A stretch of 7,706 nt of DNA. Origin: Verrucomicrobia subdivision 3 bacterium UBA7542. GTDB lineage: Bacteria; Verrucomicrobiota; Verrucomicrobiia; Limisphaerales; UBA11358. The DNA is taken from assembly GCA_002479245.1 (NCBI GenBank), contig DLMG01000239.1:6050-13755 (forward strand), read 5' to 3'. Of this stretch, positions 5,624-7,706 are shown in pieces. A program made the position numbers and the translations under genes. Each line of letters begins with the position of its first letter. The first letter of the stretch is position 1. The notes below the pieces were generated by a model. The model worked only from the letters and a program-made list of their open reading frames with translations, was not told the DNA's origin and made no database searches.

Positions 5624-6964
5624 TCAGGCCAGCGATTTTATGACTTCCTCAATTTTCGCAATGCCTTCGCCGGCTTCCTGCGGCTTCAGATTCAGCGGCG
5701 GCAACAAACGCACAATTTGCGTGCCCGCCGGGATCGTGAGCACGCCGATTTCATGCAGGCGATTCACAAATTGCAACGCCGCCGTTTTGTTGCTGGCCGC
5801 AAACGCCGGGATTTTTTCTTTTTCAGCCAATTCCAGGCCCAAGATTAAACCCAGGCCGCGCCCGCGTTTGACGACCCGCGGGTAAGTCGCCGCCAGATGT
5901 TCCAATTCCCGTTTGAACCATTCGCCGAGTTTCCGGGCTTGTTCGTCCAGCCGTTCGCGCTCGATCACTTCGAGCACCTTGAGCGCGACGGCGCAGGCGA
6001 GCGGCGTGCCGCCAAACGTCGAGGCGTGGGTGCCCGGCCCCAGCAAATCGGCATACGGCGCGCGCACCCAAAATGCGCCGATGGGAAATCCGCCGCCGAG
6101 CGACTTGGCCATCGAAACGCCGTCGGGCAGGAACGTGCTGCCAGCATCTTGCTGGCAGTTCTGACTTGAAGTTTGTTCTGCCGGCGGGACGCCGGCAGCA
6201 CTTTGTTCAAGAATCCGCTGCCAGCTTTGGAACCGTCCGGTGCGATAGTGCCCGCATTGCACGCCGTCCATGAACAGCAAAAGCTTTTTCTCGTCGCACA
6301 ACGCGCGCAGACCGAGCAGATATTCCGGCGTGGCCGGCGTGACGCCGCCTTCGCCTTGCACGCCTTCCATCAGGATGGCGACAGTCGCGGGCGAAATCGC
6401 GTTGCGTGCGGCGGCCAGATCATTGAACGGAATGTGCCGGAAGCCCGGCGTTGCCGGCTCGAAACCTTTCTTGACCTTGTCTTGGCCGGTCGCGGCGATG
6501 CCCGCCAGCGTGCGCCCGTGAAATGAATTCGTCGCCGTCAGAATTTCAAACCGGCCTTCGTCGTGGCCGAACTTGCGGGCGAGCTTGAACAGGCCTTCGT
6601 TGGCCTCCGCGCCGCTATTGGCAAAAAAACATTTGCCCGCGCCGATGCGCTTGACGAGTTCGGCGGCGAGCCGGCCCTGCGGCTCGGTGAAATAAAGATT
6701 CGAGACGTGGATGAGCTTGCGCGATTGTTCGACGAGCGCCTCGGTGATGGCCGGGTGCGCGTGGCCGAGACAGCACACGGCGATGCCGGCGCCCAGGTCG
6801 AGATAGCGTTTGCCCGCGACATCAAACAGGTAACTGCCCGATCCGTGGCTGAACACGAGGTCGAAGCGGCCGTAGCTCGGCACAACGTTTTTGCTGAACA
6901 ATTCCCGCACGGACTCGAACTGGTTGTGAACGAGCGGCGGCGGTGATGGAACAATTTCTTTCAT
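5624..6964 (-). CDS. argD: Acetylornithine aminotransferase (class III PLP enzyme) with an in-frame insertion
   Basis: ArgD exchanges amino groups between N-acetylglutamate 5-semialdehyde and glutamate to make N-acetylornithine in arginine synthesis; family members may also act on the succinyl-diaminopimelate intermediate of lysine synthesis. Class III landmarks are YLDLGAGIAVCCLGHAHP (55-72), the PLP-phosphate loop ANSGAEANE (115-123), the PLP-ring Asp in LLFMDGVQCG (Asp233), the Schiff-base Lys in SMAKSLGGG (Lys287) and THASTFGGTPLAC (312-324). At 446 residues it exceeds the usual 390-405. Part of this comes from an extra stretch (about 254-278) between Asp233 and Lys287, where E. coli ArgD has only a short FAYMHYGVTPD link; that stretch is a DNA repeat. 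The usual DEVQ is DGVQ here. ATG at 6964 gives MKEIVPSPPP with no clear ribosome-binding site. Other class III aminotransferases are possible, but argF nearby favours ArgD. Confidence 0.92.
   Translation of the reverse strand: MKEIVPSPPPLVHNQFESVRELFSKNVVPSYGRFDLVFSHGSGSYLFDVAGKRYLDLGAGIAVCCLGHAHPAITEALVEQSRKLIHVSNLYFTEPQGRLAAELVKRIGAGKCFFANSGAEANEGLFKLARKFGHDEGRFEILTATNSFHGRTLAGIAATGQDKVKKGFEPATPGFRHIPFNDLAAARNAISPATVAILMEGVQGEGGVTPATPEYLLGLRALCDEKKLLLFMDGVQCGHYRTGRFQSWQRILEQSAAGVPPAEQTSSQNCQQDAGSTFLPDGVSMAKSLGGGFPIGAFWVRAPYADLLGPGTHASTFGGTPLACAVALKVLEVIERERLDEQARKLGEWFKRELEHLAATYPRVVKRGRGLGLILGLELAEKEKIPAFAASNKTAALQFVNRLHEIGVLTIPAGTQIVRLLPPLNLKPQEAGEGIAKIEEVIKSLA
6135..6201. repeat. Double-hairpin repeat element inserted in frame in argD
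   Basis: The ends GTGCTGCC (6135-6142) and GGCAGCAC (6194-6201) are inverted. The first hairpin is CTGCCAGC-ATCTT-GCTGGCAG (6138-6158), perfect. A linker containing ACTTGAAGTTTG follows, then a perfect second hairpin CTGCCGGCG-GGA-CGCCGGCAG (6178-6198). The architecture and linker match the element at 4729-4844 although the stem sequences differ. On the coding strand it is read through as SAAGVPPAEQTSSQNCQQDA and a few more residues, without a stop codon. Confidence 0.88.
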
Positions 6965-6974
6965 CGGCGGATTG

Positions 6975-7010
6975 TTTTAACCGCAAAGGAACGCAAAGAA
7001 CACAAAGAAA
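6975..7010. repeat. Short A-rich tandem repeat of about 10 bp upstream of argD
   Basis: Three imperfect 10-mers follow each other: CCGCAAAGGA (6981-6990), ACGCAAAGAA (6991-7000) and CACAAAGAAA (7001-7010), preceded by TTTTAA. This ACGCAAAG-type pattern is a familiar dispersed intergenic repeat in environmental bacterial genomes. It occupies most of the 48-base gap between argD and the nucleotidyltransferase gene, so any argD promoter would have to lie in or beyond it. Confidence 0.6.
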
Positions 7011-7012
7011 TT

Positions 7013-7579
7013 TTATTTCTCCGCTTGTAAGGCATCCCAAGTCTCGGTGTAGAGCGCACGGACAATCGGATTCATGGCGAGGTCGCGCGGCAGGTTGCGA
7101 TACTTGATCAATTCGATGACATCGGTTTTGTCTTTGTGCCGACGCACAGGCGAACCGGCCCAACTGTCAAGCTTGAGCGCGATGAGTTCCTCCAGTTTTA
7201 CGATTTGAAATTGTTCGGCCACGGTGGTGGGTTGCGGAAACGGCACTTTGCAACCGCGTTTCAAAACCTTCCCCGCCGGCAGCAAATCAATGTGCACTCC
7301 ATTCCGCCGGTCCTCCACGCGATCGTCAACATCCGGCACGCGATAAAACGGCCCGGTAAGGCTGGCCGTGAGAAATTCCACCGCCTCCAGCACGTCGGGC
7401 ACCACGATGTCCACGTCAATGGTCACCCGCGGATAGCCATGCTCCTGCACCGCCAGCCCGCCGACAATCAGATGCGGAATATCGTGCTCCGCCAGCGTGG
7501 ACACCGCTGCGCGGGCGGACTCCACAATCCCGGAAGTTCCGGTGTTCTCGCGCAAAATGTAAGCGGCTTGGTTGGTCAC
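7013..7579 (-). CDS. Nucleotidyltransferase-fold protein (AbiEii/DUF6036-like), stand-alone
   Basis: The 188-residue product carries the signature of small nucleotidyltransferase-superfamily proteins. HLIVGGLAVQEHGYPRVTIDVDIVV (36-60) holds the Gly-Gly turn (40-41) and the Asp-x-Asp metal pair (55 and 57). A third carboxylate is likely at Asp98 in GVHIDLL. The later KLEELIALKLDSW (128-140) and RHKDKTDVIELI (147-158) are typical of AbiEii-type and DUF6036-type relatives. Such proteins transfer nucleotides to protein, tRNA or small molecules, and some are toxins; the substrate here is unknown. GTG at 7579 is used because an in-frame stop (7603-7601) lies just upstream and no ATG fits. No antitoxin or HEPN partner gene is seen downstream; the upstream side is cut off by the window. 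It is followed by argD 48 bases away, probably by chance. Confidence 0.75.
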   Translation of the reverse strand: MTNQAAYILRENTGTSGIVESARAAVSTLAEHDIPHLIVGGLAVQEHGYPRVTIDVDIVVPDVLEAVEFLTASLTGPFYRVPDVDDRVEDRRNGVHIDLLPAGKVLKRGCKVPFPQPTTVAEQFQIVKLEELIALKLDSWAGSPVRRHKDKTDVIELIKYRNLPRDLAMNPIVRALYTETWDALQAEK

Positions 7580-7706
7580 GCTCAGAGTTTCGCACAGAAT
7601 TCAGCCAACATCAATGCGTTGCCAATACTCATCGCGGAATGCCGTTGAAGCACCGACTTTGGTACGGCGGCCCTGCTGAGACCGTCTCAAAACTCCGGCA
7701 AATTTT
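7580..7706. other. Upstream region of the nucleotidyltransferase gene, no assigned gene
   Basis: On the minus strand a tiny frame starts at GTG 7653 or ATG 7632 and ends with TGA at 7584-7582, two bases before the nucleotidyltransferase GTG. It would encode 23 or 16 residues (MSIGNALMLAEFCAKL from the ATG). Whether it is a real leader peptide or chance is open. Near the right edge TGAGACCGTCTCA is a perfect 6-bp palindrome around one base. The neighbouring GGCGGCCCTGCTGAGAC resembles the arm of the inverted repeat at 3666-3734. Confidence 0.3.

Noticed and set aside
6137..6225. Direct repeat GCTGCCAGC at 6137-6145 and 6217-6225 as a target-site duplication of the argD element
   Set aside because: One copy is inside the element's own hairpin and the other is 16 bases outside its end, so they are not flanking duplications; coincidence is likelier.
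6173..6526. Plus-strand open frames opposite argD
   Set aside because: These are antisense to a clear class III aminotransferase and show no domain.

Overview
The window is ordinary bacterial chromosome, GC-rich and densely coding. It carries seven genes, none from a phage or plasmid. No tRNA, rRNA, CRISPR array or transposase gene is visible. The repeat types, the protein flavours and the general lack of clear Shine-Dalgarno sequences suggest a member of Verrucomicrobiota, perhaps near the Pedosphaera/Limisphaera group. That assignment is inference from pattern recognition, not from a marker gene.

Layout. The left part reads rightwards: the 3' part of hemB (porphobilinogen synthase, haem pathway), a membrane-anchored PpiD/SurA-like foldase that seems to lack a parvulin domain, and an RluA-family pseudouridine synthase. 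The right part reads leftwards: a stand-alone nucleotidyltransferase-fold protein, argD (acetylornithine aminotransferase), an AlkA/Mag1-like DNA glycosylase, and argF (ornithine carbamoyltransferase). The two halves converge at about 3.7 kb, on a perfect 24-bp inverted repeat. argD and argF are two steps of arginine synthesis and run in the same direction, with the glycosylase gene and two repeat elements between them. argF also has a plausible promoter of its own.

The most notable content is a set of small palindromic repeats found both between and inside genes. Two elements (4729-4844 and 6135-6201) share one architecture: a hairpin with an ATCTT loop, a linker containing TTGAAGTTTG, a second hairpin, and inverted ends. 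Their stem sequences differ but remain paired. The second element lies in frame inside argD. A different 63-nt palindrome lies in frame inside hemB, right after its third zinc-ligand cysteine. Two elements begin with GTAG, the tetranucleotide known from REP/BIME repeats moved by RAYT (TnpA-REP) transposases. In both cases the TAG of that GTAG serves as the stop codon of the neighbouring gene. Further hairpins and repeats occur at 874-940, 1004-1028, 2805-2841, 5515-5576 and 6975-7010.

The likely picture is a housekeeping region colonised by non-autonomous REP-like elements. These have altered two conserved enzymes by short in-frame insertions and redefined the ends of two other genes.
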